Positions 16,979 through 24,631 of a DNA stretch of 64,000 bases are shown here, piece by piece. The notes beneath the pieces are model-generated. The model worked only from the letters and a program-made list of their open reading frames with translations. It was not told where the DNA came from and searched no databases. Origin of the DNA: Verrucomicrobiales bacterium. GTDB lineage: Bacteria; Verrucomicrobiota; Verrucomicrobiia; Verrucomicrobiales; DEV007. A program made the position numbers and the translations under genes. Position 1 is the first letter of the stretch. Every line of letters starts with the position of its first letter. The stretch covers positions 1 to 64,000 of the forward strand of contig JAEUHI010000071.1 in NCBI GenBank assembly GCA_016795385.1, read 5' to 3'.

Positions 16979-17788
16979 ATGTCTCGATTTTCACTGATTT
17001 GGGTTTCCGGATTCTTCGTCTGTTTTTGTGTTTGGGCCTGGGGACAGGCACCTGTGGAAAGTAAAACCAAAGCTGAACCGGGCACGGAGTTGCCGGGCTG
17101 GACCTTGACCTTCTTCGACGAGTTCGACGGAGATCGCCTCGATTACAGCAAATGGACGCCCCAGGATCCTTGGGGCGTGGTGCGCAACGACGAGCTCCAG
17201 GCCTACATCGTGAAGGCCTTTCACCTCGCCGATGGCATCCTCAAGATCCGGTGCGAGGACATCCCGGCTTTCTACGATGGAGCCAAGCGCGATTTTCGAT
17301 CCGGCATGATGACGACCTCGGGCAAATTCTCCCAGACCTACGGTCGCTTTGAGATGCGCTGCAAGGTGCCGAAAGGCAAGGGGCTCTGGCCCGCCTTCTG
17401 GATGTTGCCGGATCCGCCCGCCTGGCCGCCGGAGATCGATATCCTCGAGATCCTCAGCCATGAGACCGACAAGATCTACATGTCGAATCACTGGCCGAAT
17501 CCGTCCGACCCGGAGGGAAACTCGCTCTCGCAAACGGGGGAGTTCGAGGGAGTCGACTTTGCCGATGGCTTCCACACGGTCGCCGTCGAATGGGAGCCCG
17601 GTGAGATCCGTTGGTATGTCGATGGTGTGCAGCGGCACCGCTCGGACCAGTCCGTGCCTGATGGGCCCATGTTTCTCCTCGTGAACCTTGCTCTCGGCGG
17701 CGATTGGGCCGGGAAGCCGGATGCCTCGACCCGCTTCCCCGCGGATTTCGAAATCGATTATGTGCGGGCTTGGAAGAAATCTGAATGA
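16979..17788 (+). CDS. Secreted glycoside hydrolase family 16 (beta-glucanase/laminarinase-like)
   Basis: 269 residues from the ATG at 16979 (a GTG at 16964 is an alternative). A signal peptide (residues 1-22, ending V-W-A-W-G-Q) precedes a single GH16 domain. The catalytic signature is E-I-D-I-L-E, the E-x-D-x-x-E pattern of GH16 with nucleophile and acid/base Glu. Other family landmarks are F-D-E-F-D-G near the start, Y-G-R-F-E-M-R, L-W-P-A-F-W-M-L and W-Y-V-D-G-V. These enzymes hydrolyse beta-1,3 or mixed-linkage glucans such as laminarin, or related galactans; the substrate cannot be fixed by eye. No carbohydrate-binding module is present, and the gene stands alone without a polysaccharide locus. 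Confidence 0.92.
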   Translation: MSRFSLIWVSGFFVCFCVWAWGQAPVESKTKAEPGTELPGWTLTFFDEFDGDRLDYSKWTPQDPWGVVRNDELQAYIVKAFHLADGILKIRCEDIPAFYDGAKRDFRSGMMTTSGKFSQTYGRFEMRCKVPKGKGLWPAFWMLPDPPAWPPEIDILEILSHETDKIYMSNHWPNPSDPEGNSLSQTGEFEGVDFADGFHTVAVEWEPGEIRWYVDGVQRHRSDQSVPDGPMFLLVNLALGGDWAGKPDASTRFPADFEIDYVRAWKKSE

Positions 17789-17819
17789 TCAGGTTTTTTA
17801 AAATTTCTATAAAAATCGA

Positions 17820-17847
17820 TTGCTCAAGGAACTGTTTTAGGTAAAAT
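17820..17847 (+). promoter_or_regulatory. Candidate promoter of the beta-barrel gene
   Basis: A -35-like TTGCTC (17820-17825) and a -10-like TAAAAT (17842-17847) are 16 bp apart. They lie inside a 125-bp intergenic segment that is far richer in A+T than its surroundings. Start-site distance to the ATG is about 60 bp. Confidence 0.35.
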
Positions 17848-17913
17848 TTTTAAAAATCAGACACCGCTTTTCATCTCGGGACCTGAATTTTAAAAACAAC
17901 CAGCCTAAAACAC

Positions 17914-18609
17914 ATGAAAAAATCAGTTATTACGTTCACCATGGCGATCCTCGCCGCCGGAGTGGTTTCGGCGGGTGACTTCAGTGGCAAAGCGCTCACG
18001 CCTCTCGCGCCTCCGACCTGCGATGATTGCCTCTCCTACGACTTCATCGATCTCGAATACGGCGTCCTCGATTTCGGCAACGACTTTGCCGACGAAGGTG
18101 ACCTTTACGGAATCGGTTTCTCCAAGTCGCTCGGATCGAACTTCTTCCTCACCGGCGGCTACGCGAACGGTGGCTACGACTACGACTGGGGCGCGGAGCT
18201 CCTCGACGTCAGCACGCACCGCTACCGCCTCGGCCTCGGTGCCCGTGTCAGCCTCGCCAAGTGCGTCGACCTCACCTTCGAAGGTGGCGCCGAGCACACC
18301 GATGCCGAGTATGAGTACAACTCGCATCTCGACTACGACTCCTGGTCCTACTATGTCGGCCCCGGAGTCCGTGCCCGCGCGGGCCGTCTCGAAGTCTTCG
18401 CGAAGGCTCTTTTCGTGAGCCGTGAGGGCGACCTCAGCCAGCAGTATCTCTCGATGATGACGACCGACCACCTCGGTATCGACGAGGACGGCTGGATCTT
18501 CAATCCCGGCCTCATCTTCCACGTGACCGACCACCTGGGTCTGAAACTCGCGGGTGAATTCGGCGAAAACGACAACCTCGTCACCGGCGGCGTGCGTTTC
18601 GAATTCTGA
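17914..18609 (+). CDS. Outer-membrane beta-barrel protein
   Basis: 231 residues. A signal peptide (M-K-K-S-V-I-T-F-T-M-A-I-L-A-A-G-V-V-S-A) is followed by alternating amphipathic strands rich in Gly, Tyr and Asp (for example G-G-Y-A-N-G-G-Y-D-Y-D-W). The terminal residues R-F-E-F end in Phe, the signal for BAM-dependent insertion. The size fits an 8-10-strand barrel. A CxxC-like C-D-D-C lies just after the signal peptide. Its own AT-rich promoter region and downstream terminator suggest a strongly expressed single gene. The transported substrate, if any, is unknown. Confidence 0.78.
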   Translation: MKKSVITFTMAILAAGVVSAGDFSGKALTPLAPPTCDDCLSYDFIDLEYGVLDFGNDFADEGDLYGIGFSKSLGSNFFLTGGYANGGYDYDWGAELLDVSTHRYRLGLGARVSLAKCVDLTFEGGAEHTDAEYEYNSHLDYDSWSYYVGPGVRARAGRLEVFAKALFVSREGDLSQQYLSMMTTDHLGIDEDGWIFNPGLIFHVTDHLGLKLAGEFGENDNLVTGGVRFEF

Positions 18610-18640
18610 TCCGAGTCGATCTTTGATCCCTTCGAAAGAA

Positions 18641-18674
18641 AGAGGTCGGGCACCTGGTGTCCGGCCTCTTTTGT
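18641..18674 (+). terminator. Rho-independent terminator after the beta-barrel gene
   Basis: A 13-bp stem with two G-U wobbles (agaggtcgggcac at 18641-18653 with gtgtccggcctct at 18657-18669), a 3-nt loop and a following tttgtttt tract, 31 bp after the stop. Confidence 0.85.
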
Positions 18675-18748
18675 TTTCCCGGTCCTGGGAAAAGCCCCGT
18701 CGTTTGCGTGACTTGCGTTTTTCACGCAATTCGGCGAATTTTCCCGCC

Positions 18749-20188
18749 ATGAAATCCGCCCTCGTCGCCGTCGTCCTGTTTTCGTCCCTCACGTTTTCCC
18801 TTTCGGCCCGGACCTGGAAGCAGGCGGCGACCGGCAATCAGATCGAGGCGGACCTCATCAAGGTGGAGGATGGCAAGGTGCACCTCAAGCTCGCCGGCGG
18901 ACGCACCGGGGTCGTCGAGATCCTTTCCCTGAGCCTCGAAGACCAGGAGTATCTCGCCTCGGTCGAGAAGGGCGGCGCTTCGGCGGGCAGCACCGGAGGT
19001 TGGCCGGCTTTCCGTGGTCCGAAAGCCGATGGCATCTCGCCCGATACCGGTTTGCTCAAGGAGTGGTCCTCGTCGGGCCCCGAAAAGGTCTGGACCTACG
19101 AGAACGCCGGGATGGGTTACTCGGGTTTCAGCATCGTCGATGGCAAACTCTACACCATGGGCACCCGGGGCGATGATGTCACCGTCGTTTCCGTAGACGC
19201 GAATACCGGCAAGGAACTCTGGGCCCAGGCGATCTCGAAGGATGATCAGCAAGGCTACGCCGCGGGCTGGGGCCACGGTCCCCGCAGCACGCCGACCTAC
19301 TCCGACGGCCATGTCTATGCGATCGATCCCAAGGGAGTCGTTGTCTGTCTCGACGCCACGACCGGAAAAGAGGTCTGGAAAAAACATCTCGTCGATGACT
19401 TCAAAGGCCAGATGGGCGGTTGGGGCTTTTCGGAATCTCCCCTTGTCGATGGTGACAAACTCGTTCTCGCCCCCGGTGGCAAGGAGGCGGGCATCGTCGC
19501 GCTCGACAAGAAAAGCGGCGACGTGATCTGGAAAGCCAGCGAACTGCAGCCCGGCAAGGCGGAATACGCCACGATCATCGCCACCGAGATCAATGGCACC
19601 CGCCAATACATCAAACTTTTCGAAAGCCAGCTCGCCAGCGTCGCGGCGGAGGATGGCAAGCTGCTCTGGTCCTCCGAGTGGGGCGGCAAGACGGCCGTCA
19701 TCCCGACGCCCATCGTTTCGGGCAACGAAGTCTACATTTCCTCCGGATACGGAGTGGGCTGCAAACTCATCCGCATCGGTAGCGACAACAAGCCGACCGA
19801 TGTCTGGCAGAACAAGGAAATGGTCAACCACCACGGCGGCGTCATCAAGGTCGGCGATTACCTCTACGGATTCTCCGACGCGAAGGGGCTGATTTGCCAG
19901 GATTGGAAGACGGGCGACATGGTCTGGAACGAAAAAGGCCAGTTCACCTTGAAAGGTTCCGTCCACGTCGCCGACGGCCACCTTTACGCGTTGAACGAAG
20001 ACGACGGCACGCTCACCCTCGTGGAGATCGATCCGAAAGGCTTCAAGCAAAAGGGCCAGTTCAAGCTCGATCCGCAGAGCCCGAACCGCAATCCCAAGGG
20101 CAAGGTCTGGACGCATCCGCTCGTGCTCGATGGCAAACTCTACCTCCGTGACCAGGAGTTCATCGTTGCCTACAACGTGAAGGGCTGA
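18749..20188 (+). CDS. Secreted PQQ-like beta-propeller protein with SHD1-like N-terminus
   Basis: 479 residues from the ATG at 18749, where a signal peptide starts (M-K-S-A-L-V-A-V-V-L-F); the frame upstream is an artefact crossing the terminator. Residues 20-75 (R-T-W-K-Q ... V-E-I-L-S-L-S-L-E-D-Q) resemble the SHD1-like module frequent in PVC secreted proteins. The remainder is a PQQ/PQQ-like propeller with repeated D-x-x-T-G-K-E-(L/V)-W blades (for example V-D-A-N-T-G-K-E-L-W). No cofactor ligands of alcohol dehydrogenases are evident, so a binding or structural role is more likely than dehydrogenase activity. Confidence 0.82.
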   Translation: MKSALVAVVLFSSLTFSLSARTWKQAATGNQIEADLIKVEDGKVHLKLAGGRTGVVEILSLSLEDQEYLASVEKGGASAGSTGGWPAFRGPKADGISPDTGLLKEWSSSGPEKVWTYENAGMGYSGFSIVDGKLYTMGTRGDDVTVVSVDANTGKELWAQAISKDDQQGYAAGWGHGPRSTPTYSDGHVYAIDPKGVVVCLDATTGKEVWKKHLVDDFKGQMGGWGFSESPLVDGDKLVLAPGGKEAGIVALDKKSGDVIWKASELQPGKAEYATIIATEINGTRQYIKLFESQLASVAAEDGKLLWSSEWGGKTAVIPTPIVSGNEVYISSGYGVGCKLIRIGSDNKPTDVWQNKEMVNHHGGVIKVGDYLYGFSDAKGLICQDWKTGDMVWNEKGQFTLKGSVHVADGHLYALNEDDGTLTLVEIDPKGFKQKGQFKLDPQSPNRNPKGKVWTHPLVLDGKLYLRDQEFIVAYNVKG

Positions 20189-20203
20189 TCCGGCCCCGAC
20201 CGA

Positions 20204-20232
20204 AGAGGGTTGGGTCGCCGATCCGACCCTCT
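20204..20232 (+). terminator. Hairpin after the propeller gene
   Basis: agagggttgggtc (20204-20216) pairs with gatccgaccctct (20220-20232), a 13-bp stem with two wobbles and a 3-nt loop, 15 bp after the stop. There is no T tract, so it may stabilise the 3' end instead of terminating transcription. Confidence 0.5.
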
Positions 20233-20247
20233 CAGGTCACCTCAGGG

Positions 20248-21684
20248 ATGGAAGAATCGCGCGAGTTTCCTCCGGTGGACCGCGATCCCGCGCCGGTGGA
20301 GGGAGCATTCCCGCCCCCACTCCCACCGCGAACACGAAAGGCCGCTTGGTGGGCTTGGCCTCTCATCCTGCTCAGCCTCGTCCCCTTCGATGGAGTGCTG
20401 AGTCAGTTTTACACGGGTGGGGAGCCGTCCGAAGAGTCTCGGTCGGAAAACGCGGCGGTCGTTGATGAGACGGCCGATTTGGCCATTCTCAAAGTGCAGT
20501 CCCAGGTCGTGATCGCTTCGGCCAAGCTCGATCCGAAGGCGACCGAGGAGGCTCTCGACAGTCTCGCCGACCTGATCAAGGGCGATCGCGGGGTGGCGGC
20601 GGTGGCCTTGCTGGAGTGTTTCATCCAACCGGGATCGCCGCGTGCCGCCGAGGTGGTAAAAGAATTCTCCGATCAAGTGCCGGAAGAACTGGCGTCGCTC
20701 ACCGGCACCGCGATCCGCGACGGGGTGGGGGAGGAAGAGCGCGAGTCGCTGCGGTCGCACGTCGGCTGGTTCGCCGAACTCGCCCGAGGCCCGGGGCTCG
20801 CCGATCCGCCCGGAGAGCAAACAATCCGCACACGCTCCCTCGTCGTGCTGGGAGTGATGGGACTGCTCGTGATGCTCGTGGGATGTGCCTTCCTCGGCGG
20901 CGTCATCCTCTTGATTCTCCATCTGCGCCGCGTCCAGAGCGGGGAATCGCGGAACGCTTTCGTGGCCTCGCCGAAGCTGACGGGTGTTCTCTTGGAATGT
21001 TTCGCGATCTATCTCGGGATCATGACCTTCTCCGCCCTCGCCGCCGCCTGGCTCGGAGTCTGGGTGGGTGTCGCCGGGTATGGGCTGGCGGTGATCGTGC
21101 CGTTGCTCTGGCCACGCTGGCGCGGCGTGACGTGGCGTGAGTTCCGACTCGGCGTGGGCCTGCACCGGGGAAGGGGATTCTGGCGCGAGATCGGGGCAGG
21201 ATGCGTCGGTTATCTCGGCGTGCTCGCGATCGCTTCGATCGGGATCGGCCTCACCCTCGTACTCACTTTGGTGGCGGACTTGCTTCAGGGCGGGCTCGGC
21301 GCTGGAGAAGTAGGCCCGGAATCCGCTCCTTCCGGACCGGAGGTGCATCCGGTGGTGGGGTGGATCTACGAAGGAAATCTCTGGGTGCGTCTCGCCTGCT
21401 TTTTTCTCGCTGCGGGATTCGCCCCCGTTTTTGAGGAGCTCTTTTTCCGCGGTGCCCTGCATCGCTACTTCCGGGGGCGTTTCCGATTTCTTCCCTCCGC
21501 CTTGCTTACCGGACTGATCTTCGCCGCGCTCCACCCCCAGGGCTTTTTTGCGATCCCGGCACTCGGGGCGATCGGCGTGGGTTTTTCCCTGCTGCGGGAA
21601 TGGCGGGACTCGCTCATCGCCCCCATGACGGCTCATGCCATCAACAATGGCTTCCTCGTGGGCATGCTCTGGTGGCTGCTTTGA
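20248..21684 (+). CDS. CPBP-family intramembrane metalloprotease
   Basis: 478 residues. The first transmembrane helix is at about residues 34-52; an unusual hydrophilic loop of about 140 residues follows (helical, possibly periplasmic). From about residue 195 there are six or more further helices. The C-terminal CPBP/Abi domain carries the metal-binding signature E-E-L-F-F-R-G (about residue 395), then A-A-L-H-P-Q-G with the conserved His and a final H-A-I-N-N-G. Relatives include Rce1-like CAAX proteases and bacteriocin self-immunity proteins. The starting ATG is 59 bp after the propeller stop, with the hairpin between, so it may have its own promoter. Confidence 0.85.
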   Translation: MEESREFPPVDRDPAPVEGAFPPPLPPRTRKAAWWAWPLILLSLVPFDGVLSQFYTGGEPSEESRSENAAVVDETADLAILKVQSQVVIASAKLDPKATEEALDSLADLIKGDRGVAAVALLECFIQPGSPRAAEVVKEFSDQVPEELASLTGTAIRDGVGEEERESLRSHVGWFAELARGPGLADPPGEQTIRTRSLVVLGVMGLLVMLVGCAFLGGVILLILHLRRVQSGESRNAFVASPKLTGVLLECFAIYLGIMTFSALAAAWLGVWVGVAGYGLAVIVPLLWPRWRGVTWREFRLGVGLHRGRGFWREIGAGCVGYLGVLAIASIGIGLTLVLTLVADLLQGGLGAGEVGPESAPSGPEVHPVVGWIYEGNLWVRLACFFLAAGFAPVFEELFFRGALHRYFRGRFRFLPSALLTGLIFAALHPQGFFAIPALGAIGVGFSLLREWRDSLIAPMTAHAINNGFLVGMLWWLL

Positions 21685-21766
21685 TCGGGATGGGATCACG
21701 CCCGAGGACGAGAGCGACCATGAGAATTCTTTAAGGGATTTTAATTATAAAAATCTCTTGATTAAT

Positions 21767-21839
21767 CAGCGGTAACATTCTAGTCTCGGCTTATTAGAAT
21801 AATCATAAATAACAGCTTATTCTATTTCCGAGACCGCTG
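21767..21839 (+). promoter_or_regulatory. Nested inverted repeats in the leader of the GTPase module
   Basis: Several arms nest around one centre: cagcg (21767-21771) with cgctg (21835-21839), gtctcgg (21783-21789) with ccgagac (21828-21834), and agaataa (21796-21802) with ttattct (21817-21823). The block lies in an AT-rich intergenic region and ends 39 bp before the ATG of the first gene of the module. It could be an RNA hairpin in the leader or a set of binding sites. Confidence 0.5.
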
Positions 21840-21878
21840 CCTTCACCGAATTGGAATCCTTCTAGCCGGTAGACCGCC

Positions 21879-23897
21879 ATGTCCTTCAACTTCCGCAACA
21901 TCTTCACTCCGGACGATCCCGAATTCCAAGACACCGCGGGCGCGGGGGCTCCGAATGGTTTCTCGGCTCCTGCCGGAGCCCAGCCCGGGCGTGGCAATCT
22001 CGCGCCCGAGGCGGCGTCGGTCATCCGTGGTCAGTCGTTCCTGGCCAGTGAGTTGCTGCCGCTCGTGCCGCCTGCCATTGTCGCCAGTTCGGGGATCCCG
22101 ATGGAGAAAGAAATCGTCGTGCCGGTGCCGGCGGATGGTTCTCTCGATGTGAGGCTCTCCACGCTCTATCAGCTCTGTCCGGAACTTTTTGCCGCGGAAA
22201 TCACGCCACTGAATGATTCCGTGATCACCCTGCCGCCCCGGGTCGGAGCGACTCCCGCTACGAATGCATCGGCAAACGCGATGGCCACCAGCGCGGTCTT
22301 CTCCAAGCCCGAAGCCAGCGCGGCCGGGGGTGGGGCCGCTTTCTGGTCGCCGGTGACGCCGGTCAAAACGGCCGGTGCTCCCGAGGCGGCCAATCCCTTC
22401 TCGGCGGAAGCAGGTGCCAAAAACGCGTTCTCCGCGCCGAGCGAGAGTGCTCCCGCCGCCAAGCCGAAAATGGCCGGTGGTTTCGACGCGCCTCCGGCGA
22501 TCCCGGGTGGCAACGCCTTTTCCGCCCCGGCTGCCACTCCTGCCGCAGCGCCCGCAGCCGTGCCGACGACCGAAGCGGTGGCCTCTGTTCCCGGCACGAT
22601 GCCTCCCGGAGGATTTTTCGGATTCAACGCGCCGCCGATGGCCAAAAGCGAAAGCGAGCCCGCCTCCTCGGCCAATCCGTTCGAGAGCGACAAAGGATTT
22701 GCGACTCTCTTCTCCAAACAAGCCGAGCAGGACGCGGCCATTCCCCATCCTTCGGGACCCTTCGGCGCGCCGCCGAAGGCACCGGAGTCCGAGGGAGTGT
22801 GGGGCGCGATGTTCCGGGGAGAGGTGAAGGATGAAATCGCGGCCGCCGAGCCTGATTTCGAGAGCATCGGCAATCTCCTGAGCCAAGCGAAGAAACCGGC
22901 CGAGGCTCCTGCGCCGATCTTCACGCCGCCGGCCAATGCCGCACCGCCTGCCGCGGAGAACTTCGCCGCCGGTTTCGCGGCCTTCGCCCCGCCCGCAACT
23001 CCGGCGGCCGCGGAAACGCCGGTGCCGGAAAAAACGCCCGCCGCGCAGGTCGCGTGGTCCTTTGATCAGACTCCGCCGCCCGCCCAGGTCCCCACGACGC
23101 CACCCGCCTCCACCATGAATCCGGCCGCCTCTGTCTTCCAAGCTCCCGAAGCCTTTGCTCCGCCCGCTGCTCCTGCGAAAGAGCCCGATCTGGCGCCGAT
23201 CGCCGAGACACCCGCTGGATTCGGATTCGCCTCGGGTTTTGGCCCCGCGTTTACCGAGACAGCTCCTGCGCCCGCGCCTGCTCCGGCATCGGTGGAGGAA
23301 GCTCCCTCCGCAAGCCCGGCGGCGGCCGCGGTCGAGGCGGTGTTTGCCGCGGCGTCGGCTCCCGTTTCGGAAGCCGTCGAGAAGCCGGCCCCGGCCCCGG
23401 TGAAAGAGGAGCCCGTGGTCGCCTCGCCGGCTCCCTTCGCCGCTGCGGAAGTGGTGAAAGAAACCGCTCCGGCTCCCGCCGCTGCTCCGACCTCCGCAAC
23501 GGACGAGGACGATCTGCGCGACCTCGAAATGAGGGCGATTTTCTCCACGAGCGAACGTTTCAATCTTTCCATGGTGGCCCGCAAGGTGGTGGCGCTGCCG
23601 GGGATCAACAGCTGTTCGCTCTCGACGCCGGCCAAGATCGTCCACGCCTCGCGCCGCGACGAGACCCGCCTCGGCAACGAGGCCCGCGAGATGATCGCGA
23701 CCCTGCGGAGCTTGGCGAAGCTGACCGGCCTGCCCGAGGCCCGCACCTTCACCCTTCAAACCGATCGCGGCATCGTCAGCCTTTTCCTTGAAGGGGATTG
23801 CTGTGTCACGGTGAATCAGGAACAGGCGGCCTTCCAGCCCGGCGTGCGTGAGAAGCTGATCCTCATCGCTCGCAGCATCGGCAAGCTCCGCGAATAG
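21879..23897 (+). CDS. Pro/Ala-rich scaffold-like protein with C-terminal Roadblock-like domain
   Basis: 672 residues, no signal peptide. Residues 50-120 look folded (Q-S-F-L-A-S-E-L-L-P-L-V-P-P then L-S-T-L-Y-Q-L-C-P-E-L-F). Residues 120-540 are low-complexity and Pro/Ala-rich, with many short aromatic motifs (N-P-F-S, N-A-F-S-A-P, F-N-A-P, N-P-F-E), likely disordered. Residues 545-672 return to a globular pattern: helix F-N-L-S-M-V-A-R-K-V-V-A-L-P-G-I, strands, helix E-A-R-E-M-I-A-T-L-R-S-L, strands R-G-I-V-S-L-F-L-E-G-D and a final helix. This order resembles the Roadblock/LC7 fold that binds small GTPases. The next gene, 20 bp downstream, encodes exactly such a GTPase. The Roadblock call is an inference from pattern and context. 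Confidence 0.65.
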   Translation: MSFNFRNIFTPDDPEFQDTAGAGAPNGFSAPAGAQPGRGNLAPEAASVIRGQSFLASELLPLVPPAIVASSGIPMEKEIVVPVPADGSLDVRLSTLYQLCPELFAAEITPLNDSVITLPPRVGATPATNASANAMATSAVFSKPEASAAGGGAAFWSPVTPVKTAGAPEAANPFSAEAGAKNAFSAPSESAPAAKPKMAGGFDAPPAIPGGNAFSAPAATPAAAPAAVPTTEAVASVPGTMPPGGFFGFNAPPMAKSESEPASSANPFESDKGFATLFSKQAEQDAAIPHPSGPFGAPPKAPESEGVWGAMFRGEVKDEIAAAEPDFESIGNLLSQAKKPAEAPAPIFTPPANAAPPAAENFAAGFAAFAPPATPAAAETPVPEKTPAAQVAWSFDQTPPPAQVPTTPPASTMNPAASVFQAPEAFAPPAAPAKEPDLAPIAETPAGFGFASGFGPAFTETAPAPAPAPASVEEAPSASPAAAAVEAVFAAASAPVSEAVEKPAPAPVKEEPVVASPAPFAAAEVVKETAPAPAAAPTSATDEDDLRDLEMRAIFSTSERFNLSMVARKVVALPGINSCSLSTPAKIVHASRRDETRLGNEAREMIATLRSLAKLTGLPEARTFTLQTDRGIVSLFLEGDCCVTVNQEQAAFQPGVREKLILIARSIGKLRE

Positions 23898-23917
23898 CCC
23901 ACCCCAAGTCCGAAGCC

Positions 23918-24595
23918 ATGGCCCTGGTGCGACACGACAGCCGCGAAGTGCAGTTCAAAATCGTGTATTGCGGCCCTCCGGGAGGCGGGAAAACGACGAA
24001 TCTCCAATACATCCACCGCCGCCTCGATCCGGGGCTGAGGGGAGACCTCGTCTCGATCGCGACGGAGCGCGATCGCACGATCTGCTTCGACTTCCTGCCC
24101 GTGCACGAGACGGAGATCGCGGGTTACCGCACCCGATTCCAGCTTTACGCGGTGCCGGGCCAGCGGATCCTTGCGGAGACGCGCCGCAGCGTTCTCGCCG
24201 GGGCCGACGCCGTCGTGTTTGTCGCGGATTCTTCGGCCGGGCGGCTCGGGGCGAACCTCGAAGCCTGGCATGGCTGCCGGGAGGATCTTGCCGCCAATCA
24301 TCTCGATCCCGACCGCATCCCTTTTGCCTATCAGTACAACAAACGGGATCAGTCCGATGCGATGCGTCCGGAAGAGCTCGACGAGTTGTTCGGCGTGCGG
24401 GTACCCTCCTTTCTCGCTTGCGCCGTATCCGGCTACCAGGTGTTCGCCACGCTCGATTGGGTGACCACCGGGGTGTTGAAGGGATTTCATGCTTCCCTTG
24501 CCGCATCGAAACGTTGTAAAACCCAGGTGGAGGCCAAGGAGGCCGAAGCCGCGCCGCGCCCGAATCCGCGGGTGGTCGAGGTCCCTGCCCTCTGA
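23918..24595 (+). CDS. MglA-like small Ras-superfamily GTPase
   Basis: 225 residues. The N-terminus (S-R-E-V-Q-F-K-I-V-Y-C-G) and motifs match bacterial MglA, the polarity switch of gliding and pilus motility. G1 P-loop: G-P-P-G-G-G-K-T, residues 19-26. Switch I: R-D-R-T-I-C-F-D-F-L-P with Thr54. G3: Y-A-V-P-G-Q, residues 77-82, with the MglA-type V-P-G-Q in place of D-x-x-G. G4: Y-N-K-R-D, residues 140-144. About 30 extra C-terminal residues are Ala/Glu/Pro-rich. It is encoded between two Roadblock-type proteins (20 bp after one, 36 bp before the other), which suggests they act as its GAP/GEF-type or localisation partners, as MglB does for MglA. It is unrelated to the galactose transporter gene of the same name. 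Confidence 0.9.
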   Translation: MALVRHDSREVQFKIVYCGPPGGGKTTNLQYIHRRLDPGLRGDLVSIATERDRTICFDFLPVHETEIAGYRTRFQLYAVPGQRILAETRRSVLAGADAVVFVADSSAGRLGANLEAWHGCREDLAANHLDPDRIPFAYQYNKRDQSDAMRPEELDELFGVRVPSFLACAVSGYQVFATLDWVTTGVLKGFHASLAASKRCKTQVEAKEAEAAPRPNPRVVEVPAL

Positions 24596-24631
24596 TCCTT
24601 TCATCCGCATTTGCAGCACTCCTTTTACGAC

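Noticed and set aside
18554..18748. N-terminal extension of the propeller protein
   Set aside because: It overlaps the beta-barrel gene and its terminator, while a signal peptide begins at 18749.
21843..23759. Minus-strand frame of 638 codons rich in Arg/Gly
   Set aside because: A shadow of the Pro/Ala-rich coding region; Arg/Gly richness follows from the reverse complement of Pro/Ala codons.
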